Below are positions 1 through 6,229 of a stretch of 9,733 nt of DNA, in pieces; the first letter of the stretch is position 1; every line of letters begins with the position of its first letter. This stretch comes from JABACD01 sp047639675 (GTDB lineage: Bacteria > Planctomycetota > UBA1135 > GCA-002686595): NCBI GenBank assembly GCA_047639675.1, contig JBLIOI010000155.1, positions 1 through 9,733 on the forward strand. The letters are read 5' to 3'. The translations under genes were made by a program, and so were the position numbers. The notes beneath the pieces were generated by a model, which searched no databases, had not been told where the DNA came from, and saw only the letters and a list, made by a program, of their open reading frames with translations.

Positions 1-1478
1 TACTCGAGTTCATCGCCGTCCTTATCCGCCGTTCCTTCACTGGAGAGCTGGACTTCAAGCGGCGCGCTGCCAGCTGTCACACTGGCGCTGACGCGCGCGG
101 AGGGCTTGCGGTTACCACGCACATAGTCGATGCGCACCAGCTGTGAATCGTCGTTCGACCCCCAGGTCGTGCCATACTCGAGCACGTAGAGTGCTCCTTC
201 TGGGCCGAAAGCCATGTCCGCCGGACGGCGAAAGCTGAAGCCTCCCGGTAAGCGCTCCACGGATTCGATTTCTGAGTCGCCCGTCAAGTGAATCACATTA
301 ACCCAGTGTCGCGACCACTCGTAGACGAACAACGCCTCGTCAAACTCCACCGGAAACTTCACGGCCGAAGCTAAGCCCTCATCGAAGTTATAGACAGGCC
401 CAGCGCAAGCACTACGCGAACCGCTCTCGAACAGCGGGTACTCTTCGGAGTCCGCGTACGGATAGTAGATCCAAGCGGGCTGAGCGGCTGGTAACTGCCG
501 CATTCCGCTGTTATTCGCCGAATTGTTCCATGGCTGCAGCGCGTCGTACGGAGCGCCCAAGGACTCACTCTCGTAGTCGTAAGAGCGGTAGGCAAAGTTG
601 TCGCCGATAAAAAGCGGCCATCCAAAGAAGCCAGCAGCTTTCGCTTGGTTGAGTTCGTCGTAACCGCGCGGACCGCGCTCGCCATCGTCTGATGCGTCGG
701 GCCCAACATCTCCCCAGTAGAGATAACCAGTTTGCTCGTCGACTGAGATACGCCAAGGGTTCCGGCAACCCATCACATAGATTTCAGGCCGGCCCTTTGC
801 CGTATCCGTGAACAAGTTGCCCGCTGGGATTTGATAACCACCGTTCGGAGTGGGATGTATGCGCAGGACCTTGCCACCAAAAGTCATTGAGTTCGCGCTC
901 GAGCGTCGCGCATCCCAAGGAAATTTTTCGGGACGATCATCGATTGGCGCATGCCCACTTGAGTCGAAGGGATTGGTGTTGTCGCCGGTTGACAGAAATA
1001 AGTTGCCATCGGGCCCAAAGGCTAGCGAACCGCCATGATGACAACATTCGCGACGCTGCTCTATCCAAGACATGACGACCTTTTCGCTGACGAGGTCGAT
1101 TTGGGAGCCGTGCACCTCAAAGCGCGAGATGAACTGGCCCATGTGATTGCTTGGCGAATAGTACAGGTAGACCCAATTATTGCTCGCGAAGTCCGGGTCC
1201 AGGGCGATGCCAAGTAGGCCATTCTCTTGCTCCGAGAAGACATCGAGCTTTGCGGCTAAGGTAAGCGCCCCCGATTGTGGCTCGTAGCAGAAGACTTCGC
1301 CGGTCTGCTGGACAATAAAAACGCGCCCATCCGGGCTAACAGCCAACTCCAGCGGTTTGTCCATCCCGCTCGCCAGGACTTCCAACTCAAAGCGCTCGGG
1401 ATCATAGGGCGTGTCTCCCGCCCGCCCCACAGATTGTGCAGCGACAAGACACGTAAGCGCCAGCGGTAAGAAGGTCAT
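1..1478 (-). CDS. Secreted PQQ-dependent sugar dehydrogenase (GSDH family), C-terminus cut by window edge
   Basis: Seen: translating the minus strand from the ATG at 1478-1476 gives 492 codons without a stop, running off the left edge. Residues 1-14 look like a signal peptide (hydrophobic FLPLALTCLVAA, VAA cleavage site). A beta-propeller-like domain spans about 25-455. It contains GLLGIALDPDF (88-98), ECCHHGGSLAFGPDG (144-158) followed by STGDNTNP, PEIYVMGCRNPWR (231-243), ADMAFGPEGALYVLEYG (420-436) and LVRIDYVRGNRKP near 447-459. Residues about 459-492 (PLEVQLSSEGTADKDGDE) match the start of a PKD domain. Known: glucose/sorbosone dehydrogenases oxidise sugars with PQQ and Ca2+ in the periplasm, and the His in the HxGG/GPDG region corresponds to the catalytic base of soluble glucose dehydrogenase. 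Inferred: a secreted carbohydrate oxidase with a PKD or longer tail beyond the edge; the substrate is unknown. No strong Shine-Dalgarno precedes the ATG, but the signal peptide supports this start. It is transcribed divergently from the ABC-F gene. Confidence 0.9.
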   Translation of the reverse strand, partial: MTFLPLALTCLVAAQSVGRAGDTPYDPERFELEVLASGMDKPLELAVSPDGRVFIVQQTGEVFCYEPQSGALTLAAKLDVFSEQENGLLGIALDPDFASNNWVYLYYSPSNHMGQFISRFEVHGSQIDLVSEKVVMSWIEQRRECCHHGGSLAFGPDGNLFLSTGDNTNPFDSSGHAPIDDRPEKFPWDARRSSANSMTFGGKVLRIHPTPNGGYQIPAGNLFTDTAKGRPEIYVMGCRNPWRISVDEQTGYLYWGDVGPDASDDGERGPRGYDELNQAKAAGFFGWPLFIGDNFAYRSYDYESESLGAPYDALQPWNNSANNSGMRQLPAAQPAWIYYPYADSEEYPLFESGSRSACAGPVYNFDEGLASAVKFPVEFDEALFVYEWSRHWVNVIHLTGDSEIESVERLPGGFSFRRPADMAFGPEGALYVLEYGTTWGSNDDSQLVRIDYVRGNRKPSARVSASVTAGSAPLEVQLSSEGTADKDGDELE

Positions 1479-1572
1479 GCCGAGGAGACTAGCAACAAAG
1501 CAGGCACGCCCACTCTCTCACCGCCGCGAAGCTGTAAACTCCCCCACCAAATCTCCACTCAACAGAACTGTC
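1479..1572. promoter_or_regulatory. Divergent intergenic region, dehydrogenase / ABC-F
   Basis: These 94 bp separate two divergent start codons, so the promoters of both genes should lie here or overlap the gene ends. The only -10-like word I noticed for the plus strand is TAAACT at 1535-1540, and it has no good -35 partner. No palindromic operator is obvious. The role follows from gene orientation rather than from a recognised promoter motif. Confidence 0.5.
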
Positions 1573-3507
1573 GTGAGCATTCTCAGCCTAGAAAATCTCA
1601 AGAAGCACTACGCCGCCCAGGAAGTGCTATCTGGAGCCACCATCAAGATCGATCCCGGTGAAAAAATTGGGATCGTCGGTCGTAACGGCGGCGGAAAGAC
1701 CACCCTCTTCCGCCTGATCATGGGCCTTGAAACCCCGGATTGGGGCAAGATCGTCCTGCGCAAAGGTACGGATGTGGGATGCGTCGATCAGCGCCCAACT
1801 TTCGAGCCGGGGGTCACTGTGCGCAGCTACATCGAAGGCGGCATGGCACGTGCCAAGCAAGCCGTTGTCGACTTGGAGCAAGTCCTTGAGGACATGGGTT
1901 CAGCCCAGGGCGACCGCCTTGATCAACTGATGGCAAGACAAAGCGAGCTCACTGATCGCGTTGAGATGCTAGGCGGTTGGGACATCGAACGTCGCGTAGA
2001 GAAGGTCATGGGCGGCATCGGGCTTCCGGAAGATCTTTGGGAACGAGATCCGGCGACACTTTCCGGCGGAGAGCGCGGGCGAACGGCAATGGCGCGCGCA
2101 CTTGCAGGCGGCCACGACTTACTTCTACTTGACGAACCCACCAACCACCTCGACCTTCCCGGCATCGAGTGGATCGAAGACTACATCAAGAACCTGCAAG
2201 GCGCGGTACTTTGCATCAGTCACGATCGTCGCCTTCTGACCAACGCTGTCGAATCGATCTTTGAGCTAGAGCGCGGCCATTTGATCCGCTACACGGGCAA
2301 CTACAAGAAGTACATCTTCCTAAAAGAAGAACGCTACCAGGCCAACAAAAAAGCTTACGACGTACAGCGCGAGGTGATTCGCAAAGAAGAAGCCTTCATC
2401 AAGAAACACATGGGCAGTCAGCGCACGGCGGAAGCCAAGGGGCGCATGAAGAAACTGAGTCATGTCGAACGCCTGCAGGCCCCCTTTCACGATGTGCGCC
2501 GGCCTACGATCAAGACGCCGGAAGCAAAACGTGGCGGAGAAAAAGTCTTTGAAGCGCAGAACCTTGCGGGCGGTTATGGCGACACGGTTGTGTGGCAAGG
2601 CGTCAATATGCGTGTAGGTCGCGGCGAGCGAATTGGAATCGTCGGGCGCAATGGAATTGGCAAGACAACGTTGCTCAAAATCCTGGCCGGGCGTGCCACG
2701 GCGATGAGCGGCCATGTCGAGCGCGGACACGGCTCCGAGTGTGGCTACTACGACCAAGAGACTGGCGACTTCCTGCCCGATGGGACGCCGATGAGCGAGA
2801 TCCGTCGACGCTATCCAAGCATGACGGATGGACAGATTCGCTCACACCTGGCGCTCTTTCTTTTCCGCGGTGACGAGGAAATCGAAAAGCCCGTAATCAG
2901 CCTTTCTGGTGGTGAAAGGGCCCGATTAGCGCTTTCCTTGCTTGTGATGGAAACACCCTCCTGGCTGGCCATGGACGAGCCCACCAACCACCTGGACTTG
3001 GCGGGTCGCACGGCGCTAGAGGAAATGCTTTCGGGCTTCGACGGCGCGTTGGTCTTGATCAGTCACGACCGTGAACTCCTCGACGACTTGTGCAACCGCA
3101 TCGTCGAGATCGACACGGATAGCTTGGAAAGCTACGACGGCAACTACTCCTTCTGGCGCGCGGCCAAGGCCGCCCAACTCGCCGAAGAGCAAGCGGGCAA
3201 GGCGCGCGACTTGGTGAAGAAGAAGGATGTGGCTAAGAAAGCAGCCGACAAACAAGCCAAGACGAGCTCTTCGAAGAATAAGAGCAAGTCATCGAGCTCT
3301 AAGAAACCTCACAATCCGTACAAGTTCAAGAAGCTCGAGGAGCGCATCATGGCCCTCGAAGAGAAGCTTGAAAAGCTTAATGGAATGCTCACTAAAGAAG
3401 AGGTCTATCGCGATGCGAACAAGATGCGCGACATGCAGTTCGACATCGCTGAGGCTGAGAACGAATTGACTAAGGCCAACGAAGAGTGGGAAAGCTGGTC
3501 CTCCTAG
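1573..3507 (+). CDS. ABC-F family ATPase (Uup/EttA-like), ribosome-associated type
   Basis: Seen: 644 aa with two ABC domains and no membrane segment. Domain 1 has Walker A GRNGGGKTT (36-44), Q-loop Gln73, signature LSGGER (163-168), Walker B LLLLDEPTNHLDL (183-195, catalytic Glu188) and switch His217. A charged interdomain linker lies at about 240-315. Domain 2 has Walker A GRNGIGKTT (358-366), Q395, LSGGER (444-449), MDEPTNHLDL (467-476, Glu469) and His498. A Lys/Ser-rich stretch (about 548-578) and a predicted coiled coil (about 585-640) form the tail. Known: ABC-F proteins bind the ribosomal E site and modulate translation; some confer antibiotic resistance. Both catalytic Glu are present, so it should be an active ATPase; I cannot assign a subfamily. 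Start: GTG 1573 gives VSILSLENLKKHY, the usual beginning of the family. The frame stays open to an ATG at 1411, but that part is antisense to the dehydrogenase signal peptide and looks non-coding. No clear Shine-Dalgarno is seen. The 3' end overlaps the next gene by 22 nt. Confidence 0.95.
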   Translation: MSILSLENLKKHYAAQEVLSGATIKIDPGEKIGIVGRNGGGKTTLFRLIMGLETPDWGKIVLRKGTDVGCVDQRPTFEPGVTVRSYIEGGMARAKQAVVDLEQVLEDMGSAQGDRLDQLMARQSELTDRVEMLGGWDIERRVEKVMGGIGLPEDLWERDPATLSGGERGRTAMARALAGGHDLLLLDEPTNHLDLPGIEWIEDYIKNLQGAVLCISHDRRLLTNAVESIFELERGHLIRYTGNYKKYIFLKEERYQANKKAYDVQREVIRKEEAFIKKHMGSQRTAEAKGRMKKLSHVERLQAPFHDVRRPTIKTPEAKRGGEKVFEAQNLAGGYGDTVVWQGVNMRVGRGERIGIVGRNGIGKTTLLKILAGRATAMSGHVERGHGSECGYYDQETGDFLPDGTPMSEIRRRYPSMTDGQIRSHLALFLFRGDEEIEKPVISLSGGERARLALSLLVMETPSWLAMDEPTNHLDLAGRTALEEMLSGFDGALVLISHDRELLDDLCNRIVEIDTDSLESYDGNYSFWRAAKAAQLAEEQAGKARDLVKKKDVAKKAADKQAKTSSSKNKSKSSSSKKPHNPYKFKKLEERIMALEEKLEKLNGMLTKEEVYRDANKMRDMQFDIAEAENELTKANEEWESWSS

Positions 3508-4490
3508 CGTTCGCAGTAATTGCCGCAACGGGCTGCACTTCGCAGGAGGTTCGTCCGCGCCACGAACTGCACATAGCGCACAGTGGCGGAGCAGTTCAAG
3601 TTCATGAGGAGTGGGTCACGCCGTGGACGATAGCCGCTCATCCCTTTGATGAAGTCTTGCCTTCGTGGAACATCGACTTGCCTGCAGAGTCCGCGTTCCG
3701 CGTTGAACTGTGCGTAGCACGTGAAGATCAGGAGTCACCCTGGCTTGACATGGGAGGTTGGGGAGCCTGGCCCAGCGGAGACCGGGGAATGTCAGAGTTT
3801 CCCTCCGGCAAGGTGTCTGTCGACTTGCTGAAGCTCAGCTGCTCATACGACCGTGCGCGCCTGCGGATACGAACACTAGGACTCAGCACAGGTGAGGCTG
3901 TCGACGTTCGGCGCCTGACCCTTTGCTTTTCAGCGAAGGATGGCGCGGCGAAATTCGATCCCGGCCCACGCCCCACCAAAAGCTCGCAAATCGAGCTTGC
4001 CCAACGCCGCCAGAAAGACGAAAGCCCGACCATCGCCGGGCGGATCTGTAGTCCGACCGCCGTCGCCATGGTGCTCGAACACCACGGCCACCCGCTGGCC
4101 ACAGCCCAGGTCGCCGCGACTCTATTCGACGCGGAAAACGACATCTACGGCAACTGGAACCGGGCGGTCCAAGGCGCCTACCTGCTGGGTGTCCCCGGCC
4201 AAGTCATTCGCGTCCAAACCTGGAAAGAAGCGGAGGCCTGGATTCAGGGCGGTCGCCCCCTGATCCTCTCGATTGGCGCTAAAAAGGGTCAGCTCAGCGG
4301 TGCTCCATACGATTCCACCGCCGGTCACTTGATCGTCCTGTGCGGTTTTGACGGTCTGGGTGGCGCCTGGATCATGGATCCTGCCGCCCCACCCGGAGAA
4401 AGCGCCCCACGTCTCTATTCGGTGGCTGAGTTAGAGCTCGTATGGCTGAAACGGGGGGGTTTTGGCTACCTGATAGCGCCGGAGCTCTAG
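3486..4490 (+). CDS. C39-like (Peptidase_C39_2) cysteine peptidase, predicted lipoprotein
   Basis: Seen: 334 aa starting at GTG 3486. The N-terminus is a lipoprotein signal (MGK, hydrophobic LVLLAFAVIAA, lipobox ATGC, Cys17). Residues about 40-150 form an accessory beta-rich domain with the pattern PFDEVLPSWN (53-62) and later WLDMGGWGAW. The catalytic domain at about 165-334 holds Cys188 in GRICSPTAVAMVLEHHG, His281 in AGHLIVLCGFD and Asp298 in IMDPAA, a complete Cys-His-Asp set. Known: PF13529-type proteins with this SWN-containing front domain occur in many bacteria, for instance actinomycetes; most have no known substrate. Inferred: a membrane-anchored, extracytoplasmic thiol peptidase, probably active. 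Start choice: the signal peptide begins right at this GTG, and AAGG at 3472-3475 lies 10 nt upstream. The gene overlaps the ABC-F end by 22 nt, suggesting translational coupling. The family call is firm, the biological role unknown. Confidence 0.85.
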   Translation: MGKLVLLAFAVIAATGCTSQEVRPRHELHIAHSGGAVQVHEEWVTPWTIAAHPFDEVLPSWNIDLPAESAFRVELCVAREDQESPWLDMGGWGAWPSGDRGMSEFPSGKVSVDLLKLSCSYDRARLRIRTLGLSTGEAVDVRRLTLCFSAKDGAAKFDPGPRPTKSSQIELAQRRQKDESPTIAGRICSPTAVAMVLEHHGHPLATAQVAATLFDAENDIYGNWNRAVQGAYLLGVPGQVIRVQTWKEAEAWIQGGRPLILSIGAKKGQLSGAPYDSTAGHLIVLCGFDGLGGAWIMDPAAPPGESAPRLYSVAELELVWLKRGGFGYLIAPEL

Positions 4491-4511
4491 TCTCCGAGGC
4501 GACGGTTTTTT
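4480..4511 (+). terminator. Possible weak intrinsic terminator after the C39 gene
   Basis: A 5-bp hairpin (CGGAG 4480-4484 with CTCCG 4492-4496, 7-nt loop) overlaps the C39 stop codon. Six T residues follow at 4506-4511, but nine bases separate stem and T-run, which is atypical. An alternative 3-bp CCG/CGG stem (4494-4496 with 4503-4505) directly abuts the T-run but is very short. It may separate the ABC-F/C39 unit from apt; support is weak. Confidence 0.3.
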
Positions 4512-4528
4512 CTCAGCTTTGGGAGAGA

Positions 4529-4548
4529 CTTCATCTAAGAGATCGAAG
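4529..4548 (+). other. Hairpin in the apt upstream region
   Basis: CTTCATCT (4529-4536) can pair with AGAT (4540-4543) and GAAG (4545-4548) around a 3-nt loop AAG, leaving C4544 bulged. A second small hairpin, CCTC-AAG-GAGG, lies at 4574-4584 just after a run of five T. The pair could be a leader structure before apt or chance. It does not match the purine riboswitch core or another riboswitch that I know. Confidence 0.3.
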
Positions 4549-4671
4549 ACGAGCCCTGAGAACTGTAGTTTTTCCTCAAGGAGGCCGACAAAGGCTCCGA
4601 TTACTAGCGACGCGCGCTAATTTCCCCGAGCCATTGGAATCCCCACCTCTGCTCGATTGGCGCATGCAAAC

Positions 4672-4677
4672 GAGGAG
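4672..4677 (+). promoter_or_regulatory. Ribosome-binding site fixing the apt start
   Basis: GAGGAG ends 9 nt before TTG 4687. The in-frame upstream TTG at 4657 has no purine-rich site before it. This site therefore favours the shorter apt product, beginning (M)VETYIRDVPDFPKEG, which also matches the usual beginning of short Apt proteins. Confidence 0.75.
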
Positions 4678-4686
4678 CCTGATTCA

Positions 4687-5196
4687 TTGGTCGAAACCTA
4701 TATCCGCGACGTGCCCGACTTTCCGAAGGAAGGCATTGTCTTCAAAGACATCACCCCCCTACTGCTCGACCCAGTGGGATTGGCCAAGTCTATCGATGGT
4801 TTGGCTGAGCTGGTTGACCCCGATAGCTACGACATAGTTTGTGGCATCGAGTCGAGAGGCTTCATCTTTGGCACGGCGCTCGCGTTCAAGCTCGGCAAGG
4901 GATTCGTCCCGATCCGCAAACCTGGAAAGCTGCCGTGGAAAAGAGAATCAGAATCTTATGACCTCGAGTATGGCTCGGACACCGTTGAGATCCACACGGA
5001 CGCTGCAAGCAAAGGCAAGCGCTTCCTGATGCTGGACGATCTGCTCGCAACGGGCGGAACGATGGGCGCTGCCTTGAACTTGGTCAGGCGCATCGGAGCT
5101 GATCCTATCGCTTGCGCCTTTGTGATCGAGCTGGGTTTCCTTCCAGGGCGAGAGAAGCTGGGTAACGTCCCGGTCCACTCGCTCATTACTTACTAG
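4687..5196 (+). CDS. apt: Adenine phosphoribosyltransferase
   Basis: Catalyses adenine + PRPP to AMP + pyrophosphate in cytosolic purine salvage. Seen: 169 aa from TTG 4687, close to the family's usual 170-185 aa. IRDVPDFPKEGIVFKDITPLL occupies about 6-26. The ESRGF motif (Glu55 onward) precedes FVPIRKPGKLP and YDLEYG (about 73-96, the flexible catalytic loop region). The PRPP-binding loop LDDLLATGGT lies at 116-125. The C-terminus VHSLITY is typical of short bacterial Apt. No key residue is missing. Start: an in-frame TTG at 4657 would add 10 residues, but only TTG 4687 has a ribosome-binding site (GAGGAG, 9-nt spacing) and matches homologous N-termini. The sigma factor gene follows after 12 nt with its ribosome-binding site across the apt stop, so the two are probably co-transcribed. 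A 196-bp gap separates apt from the C39 gene upstream. Confidence 0.95.
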   Translation: MVETYIRDVPDFPKEGIVFKDITPLLLDPVGLAKSIDGLAELVDPDSYDIVCGIESRGFIFGTALAFKLGKGFVPIRKPGKLPWKRESESYDLEYGSDTVEIHTDAASKGKRFLMLDDLLATGGTMGAALNLVRRIGADPIACAFVIELGFLPGREKLGNVPVHSLITY

Positions 5197-5200
5197 AGGG
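5195..5200 (+). promoter_or_regulatory. Ribosome-binding site of the sigma factor gene, overlapping the apt stop
   Basis: AGAGGG begins inside the apt TAG stop codon (5194-5196) and ends 8 nt before ATG 5209. This arrangement is typical of translational coupling within an operon and supports the ATG 5209 start. Confidence 0.8.
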
Positions 5201-5208
5201 CGTTAGCT

Positions 5209-6144
5209 ATGTCCAAGACTGCACAAATGATGAGTACAAAGAAGTTCTCGAAGAGTGACAAGAGCACCAAAGCCGGCAGCGACGAGCCCAAGGCCGAAGC
5301 TAAGAAGAAAAAGCCCGGCGGTAAGAAAGGCCCGCTCACGGCTGAGATCAACTCGGATACGAGCACAGACGATCTTTGGCTTTACTACGTCGCCGCGAAA
5401 GAGAAGGGCGAGAAAGGCAAGCCACGCATCGAAGCGATTCGCAACGAGCTTATGGAGCGCCACCTGCCCCTCGTGCGCTACATCGCCGACCGCTTGCTGC
5501 AAACACTACCCAAGTCCATTGAACTCGACGATCTGGTCAGTGCAGGACTCTTCGGGCTGATGGATGCCATTCGTGGATTCGACCTTGCGCGCGGCATCAA
5601 GTTCAAGACTTACTGCTCGACCCGTATTCGTGGTTCGATCCTCGACCAGCTGCGCTCGCAGGACTGGGTTCCGCGACTGGTGCGCTTGAAAGCCGGCAAG
5701 ATCGACAAGGCCCTCCAACGCTTAACCGGCGAATTCGGTCGCGAACCGACGCACACAGAGCTTGCTGAAGCTCTAGAGATGGAGCACACAGAACTCTCCA
5801 AAGAGATTCGCGATGCACGCGCCAAGGCGATGTTCTCTCTGTCAGAGAAGTGGGAAGACCACGACGACGACAACGCCACAGAGAAGCTCGACATCCTTGA
5901 GGATCACAACTCTTGCGATCCCTTTCGCGAACTCAACCGCGCGGACCTCCTAACCTTCATCACGCGCTCACTGACGCACAAGGAACGCTTCATCATTGAG
6001 CAGTACTACCAAGTAGGTCACACCATGCGTGAGATCGGTGAGATGCTCGCACTGACCGAAAGCCGCGTTTGCCAGATTCACTCAAACGTGATGGGCAGGC
6101 TCAAGGGGCTCCTCGGACAGAAGCAAGGCACGCTCCTGATGTAG
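5209..6144 (+). CDS. FliA/WhiG-type sigma-70 family RNA polymerase sigma factor
   Basis: Directs RNA polymerase to a subset of promoters. Seen: 311 aa. Residues 1-50 are a Lys/Ser-rich extension (KAEAKKKKPGGKKG at 28-41). Region 2 spans about 53-150: NELMERHLPLVRYIADRL, then ELDDLVSAGLFGLMDAIRGFD (105-125) and GIKFKTYCSTRIRGSILDQLR (129-149). QDWVPRLVR (151-159) leads into region 3 (about 160-205, with FGREPTHTELAEAL). Region 4 (about 245-303) ends in the helix-turn-helix HTMREIGEMLALTESRVCQIHSNVMGRLK. Known: this region 2/3/4 layout without region 1.1, with the WVPR motif, is characteristic of the FliA/WhiG group (flagellar or developmental sigma factors). FliA itself is about 240 aa, so the N-terminal extension is extra. 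No flagellar or anti-sigma (FlgM-like) gene is present in the window, so the regulon cannot be inferred. It is coupled to apt upstream and followed by a strong terminator. Confidence 0.93.
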   Translation: MSKTAQMMSTKKFSKSDKSTKAGSDEPKAEAKKKKPGGKKGPLTAEINSDTSTDDLWLYYVAAKEKGEKGKPRIEAIRNELMERHLPLVRYIADRLLQTLPKSIELDDLVSAGLFGLMDAIRGFDLARGIKFKTYCSTRIRGSILDQLRSQDWVPRLVRLKAGKIDKALQRLTGEFGREPTHTELAEALEMEHTELSKEIRDARAKAMFSLSEKWEDHDDDNATEKLDILEDHNSCDPFRELNRADLLTFITRSLTHKERFIIEQYYQVGHTMREIGEMLALTESRVCQIHSNVMGRLKGLLGQKQGTLLM

Positions 6145-6157
6145 CTCTGATCGCCAG

Positions 6158-6184
6158 CCTACGGCTTCAAGAAGAAGACGTAGG
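6158..6184 (+). other. Hairpin between the sigma stop codon and the terminator
   Basis: Arms CCTACG (6158-6163) and CGTAGG (6179-6184) pair over 6 bp. After a G-A mismatch, CTTC (6165-6168) and GAAG (6174-6177) pair over 4 bp with a 5-nt loop. No T-run follows, so it is not an intrinsic terminator by itself. It could protect the mRNA 3' end or assist the terminator 15 nt downstream. Confidence 0.5.
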
Positions 6185-6198
6185 TTGAACCGTCCAAG

Positions 6199-6229
6199 CC
6201 CCCGGATCCTACGGATACGGGGGTTTTTT
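6199..6229 (+). terminator. Strong rho-independent terminator of the apt-sigma unit
   Basis: CCCCCG (6199-6204) pairs with CGGGGG (6218-6223). A G-A mismatch and an inner 4-bp stem ATCC/GGAT (6206-6209 with 6213-6216) close a 3-nt loop. Six T follow directly (6224-6229). It lies 55 nt after the sigma stop codon. There is no T-run on the other strand, so it acts only in the plus direction. Confidence 0.9.

Noticed and set aside
603..610. GCCGATAA, the -10 element of FliA-type promoters, on the plus strand
   Set aside because: No TAAA-like -35 lies about 15 bp upstream; it is inside and antisense to the dehydrogenase coding sequence, with no gene following.
1411..1572. 54-codon N-terminal extension of the ABC-F frame
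   Set aside because: It is antisense to the start and signal peptide of the dehydrogenase, has random-looking composition, and ABC-F proteins normally begin right before the SLENLKKHY strand; GTG 1573 fits.
2320..2757. 145-codon minus-strand open frame inside the ABC-F gene
   Set aside because: It is antisense to the linker and second Walker A region; composition and lack of any motif mark it as a shadow.
4578..4584. AAGGAGG as a ribosome-binding site for a small gene
   Set aside because: No ATG, GTG or TTG follows within 4-12 nt; the overlapping plus frame 4442-4837 is out of frame with both C39 and apt and has no recognisable protein features.
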